The notes below the pieces were generated by a model. That model saw only the letters and a program-made list of their open reading frames with translations. It had not been told where the DNA came from and searched no databases. Positions 62,095 to 64,000 of a DNA stretch of 64,000 nucleotides are shown here, one piece after another (position 1 is the stretch's first letter; every line of letters begins with the position of its first letter). Source of the stretch: Sporosarcina sp. FSL W7-1349 (GTDB lineage: Bacteria; Bacillota; Bacilli; Bacillales_A; Planococcaceae); assembly GCF_038003045.1 (NCBI RefSeq), contig NZ_JBBOOK010000001.1, positions 2,046,001 through 2,110,000 of the forward strand, given 5' to 3'. The translations under genes and the position numbers were made by a program.

Positions 62095-63236
62095 AATTGA
62101 AAGTTCTTCTGTTCGACTGGACCGAATAGGATGAGGACAGCGGCTAATAGGAAGGAACTGCAGGCCCCTCCGAGTATGCCCAGCGGAATCGTAAAAACCA
62201 GTCCAACCAACAAGCCGATACAGAGACCGAAAATGAAACTGATTCTCGTTTGATAGATAGAGGAAACCGGCACGGCGATCAACCCGCATAGAGGGGACCA
62301 GAACAGTCCGAAATAAAGAAAAGCATCCAGCAAAGTGATGTTCGCATAGGGCACAACCAGTCCCGGAATCAGTATACAAATTCCAATCAGCAATAGATTA
62401 GACTTGTTGGATCCGCCCTTCACGGACTCCCATAATTTGATGAAAATGAAAAAGATCATAAAAATGGTGATCGACATGAAAAGGATCTGGGCGAACTGTC
62501 CGCCGAAGCGATTGATCACCTGGATGCTCACCCGGTCGCTAAGATCCGGCAAAACCGCCTGCGCCCGACCGAGAAATGAAATCGCTCCGAACGAAATCAT
62601 GACAATGGAGGAAATGATAGCCGCAATCAGGTAGGGGACAAAGCGTGCTTGTTCTTTATGATGGATATCCACCATCCTATATAAATACTGGCGAGCCACC
62701 AATAGGATTCCGAGGCTGGCTACGAGCAACCAAGTAGCAGGCCGGTCAAATCTCAACAATTCCGTGTAAAGGAAATGGATTCCCGAATAGACCGTAGGAA
62801 TACTGACTTTCAAATACACGAGAGTCGGAATCAAAAACGAAATAGCGATGCCGAGCAGAACTGTTGCGACGGCGACCAACTTCGGATTGAATTTATATAG
62901 ATAAAAGACGAATAGCGGCACGGTCGCCATCAAGATGATATGGATGAGCGTCATATAGATAAAGTCCGTTTCCGTTAAAATGATCTTCAAGACGAGGAAA
63001 ATGCAAAAGATGACTTCAATAATGTAAACTCCCTTAATCGCACTTCTTAAGATAGGGTCCTGTATTGCGACAGGTTTCCGGTTCTGTGTAAAATAAAAGG
63101 CGATGAACGACAATGCCCACATGCTGGAGTAACCCAGCAGCCCCAGTACCCCATGATCATACGTAATCTGCGCAGCAAGGAAAAAAGCAAGAGGCGTCAT
63201 TAAAGGAAGTAGCAGATAAATGATATTGGAAGCCAT
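62091..63236 (-). CDS. Polytopic membrane protein, function unknown
   Basis: 381 aa, about ten membrane spans (for example IIYLLLPLMTPLAFFLA, MATVPLFVFYLY, ATWLLVASLGILLVA, ISSIVMISFGAISFLG). No family recognised. Starts 6 nt after the response regulator gene's stop with only a weak ribosome site, so translation is probably coupled. Loops are short. It could be a transporter or a sensor partner of the regulator. Confidence 0.7.
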   Translation of the reverse strand: MASNIIYLLLPLMTPLAFFLAAQITYDHGVLGLLGYSSMWALSFIAFYFTQNRKPVAIQDPILRSAIKGVYIIEVIFCIFLVLKIILTETDFIYMTLIHIILMATVPLFVFYLYKFNPKLVAVATVLLGIAISFLIPTLVYLKVSIPTVYSGIHFLYTELLRFDRPATWLLVASLGILLVARQYLYRMVDIHHKEQARFVPYLIAAIISSIVMISFGAISFLGRAQAVLPDLSDRVSIQVINRFGGQFAQILFMSITIFMIFFIFIKLWESVKGGSNKSNLLLIGICILIPGLVVPYANITLLDAFLYFGLFWSPLCGLIAVPVSSIYQTRISFIFGLCIGLLVGLVFTIPLGILGGACSSFLLAAVLILFGPVEQKNFQL

Positions 63237-63242
63237 TCCGGC

Positions 63243-64000
63243 TCAGCTCACTTCACTGCGATATTTGCTCGGGGATACACCCGTGAACTTCTTGAAACAG
63301 ACTGCGAAATAAGCTGCGCTATTAAATCCGACCATATCCGAAACGACTTCCACATTGTAATTTTTCAGAAGAAGCTCTTTCGCTCGTTCAATTCGGATAT
63401 CCAGTAAGATCTCGGTAAAGGTCTTCCCATATTCCTTCTTCAGCAATCTGTTCAGATGGGAGGAGCTTACATGAACAGTCTTCGCCGCGTCGGTCAAGCT
63501 GATATTCTTATCATAATTTTCCCTGATGTAATGCAGGAACAGATGGAAGGTGGAACGATTCCTTTCATGATAGTCCCGGATCGCTTGTGCATAGGCGGCT
63601 TTCATTGACCTGCTTTCCCCATAGCCATATAAGATTTGATCCGGGGAGTTTAAGTTATGCAGCAAGATCTGATCGGTAATGTAGGATGAATGGCTTCTCA
63701 ATGTCAGCAATAACGTAAATTCGTTAATGTCCTGAGGGGATTTGAGCAGTTTGATATCCTTTTGGGTATGAGCGATTTGATTTATCCAATTGCAATTATT
63801 ATTTTGGATGACGAACATGGCCTCCGGCAGGAAACTTAAGTTGTCCATCGCTTCTTCATCGGACAAATTGCTTTCCGAAAAAAGGCTACGTTCAATGATA
63901 GATTGAATGATAAACGCCCGCTTTTCATTCCATTCGGTAAAGAGTGCTTCCATTTTGCCAAAAAGCTTCTTGAATTGATCTTCTGTGAACGGTTTTAGTA
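63243..64000 (-). CDS. YesN-type response regulator with AraC DNA-binding domain (5' end beyond the window)
   Basis: The frame stays open to the window edge: upstream of ATG 63953 the in-frame residues read KPFTEDQFKKLFGKMEALF, the last helix of a receiver domain with its conserved Lys-Pro. So the gene is a truncated response regulator rather than a 236-aa AraC protein starting at 63953. The C-terminal AraC double helix-turn-helix lies in the last 100 residues: ISLTDAAKTVHVSSSHLNRLL and VEVVSDMVGFNSAAYFAVCF. The sensor kinase is probably just off the window. Confidence 0.85.
   Translation of the reverse strand, partial: LKPFTEDQFKKLFGKMEALFTEWNEKRAFIIQSIIERSLFSESNLSDEEAMDNLSFLPEAMFVIQNNNCNWINQIAHTQKDIKLLKSPQDINEFTLLLTLRSHSSYITDQILLHNLNSPDQILYGYGESRSMKAAYAQAIRDYHERNRSTFHLFLHYIRENYDKNISLTDAAKTVHVSSSHLNRLLKKEYGKTFTEILLDIRIERAKELLLKNYNVEVVSDMVGFNSAAYFAVCFKKFTGVSPSKYRSEVS

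Overview
The window looks like a piece of a low-to-moderate GC, Gram-positive chromosome of the order Bacillales. The reasons are strong AGGAGG-type ribosome binding sites, TTG and GTG starts, lipoprotein-type solute-binding proteins, a YesM/YesN two-component pair, a protein with S-layer homology domains, a BCCT osmolyte carrier, and a GC-rich intergenic repeat (20488-20612) that I recall from many Bacillaceae and Planococcaceae. A Planococcaceae member near Sporosarcina is my best guess, but it is an inference. I saw no rRNA, tRNA, CRISPR array, prophage or insertion sequence. Both window ends cut a gene: a PucR-type regulator at the left and a YesN-type response regulator at the right.

Layout. 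1-8.9 kb: a dipeptide/oligopeptide ABC operon (binding protein, terminator-like hairpin, two permeases, two ATPases) followed by a DUF1028 protein and a GAF/PucR regulator, with a divergent amidohydrolase. 9-14.7 kb: small proteins, a zinc-ribbon membrane serine protease, a BCCT transporter and prephenate dehydratase, with two blocks of 21-bp tandem repeats. 14.7-17.7 kb: a TAXI-type TRAP transporter. 18.2-20 kb: a lone KAP-type P-loop NTPase. 20.8-21.8 kb: a glycine-betaine-type binding protein. 22-27.7 kb: a six-gene operon of three short-chain dehydrogenases, an M20 amidohydrolase, a sodium:solute symporter and a DUF3311 partner. 28.4-34.9 kb: a six-gene operon with an acidic protein, PIN nuclease, protein kinase-like protein, two von Willebrand A proteins and a PP2C phosphatase, divergent from an XRE regulator. 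35.8-36.9 kb: a membrane diguanylate cyclase. 37.2-44.2 kb: a NodB-type deacetylase/allantoinase-like enzyme, nitrilase, ribose-type ABC transporter and two dehydrogenases, next to a YesM/YesN pair (44.3-47.2 kb). 47.5-50.4 kb: an SLH-domain surface protein. 50.7-55.8 kb: a GntR regulator, creatininase-like protein, DctPQM TRAP transporter and nitrilase. 56-62 kb: a second peptide-type ABC operon without a binding protein, ending in a BPL-N/GATase-like protein and an acetamidase/formamidase. 62-64 kb: a polytopic membrane protein and a partial response regulator.

Two themes stand out. First, many transport operons are each paired with enzymes that cut C-N bonds (DUF1028, amidohydrolase, M20, two nitrilases, NodB deacetylase, creatininase, acetamidase), which suggests scavenging of nitrogenous small molecules such as peptides, ureides and amides. 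Second, the kinase/phosphatase/double-vWA operon at 28.4-34.9 kb resembles the TerY-phosphorylation triad, a family tied to stress response and phage defence, but carries a PIN nuclease, a second vWA protein and an unrecognised acidic protein. It is the strongest candidate for an undescribed system here. Several promoters with well-placed palindromes or direct repeats (17.8, 44.2, 47.2, 55.8 kb) give testable regulatory models.
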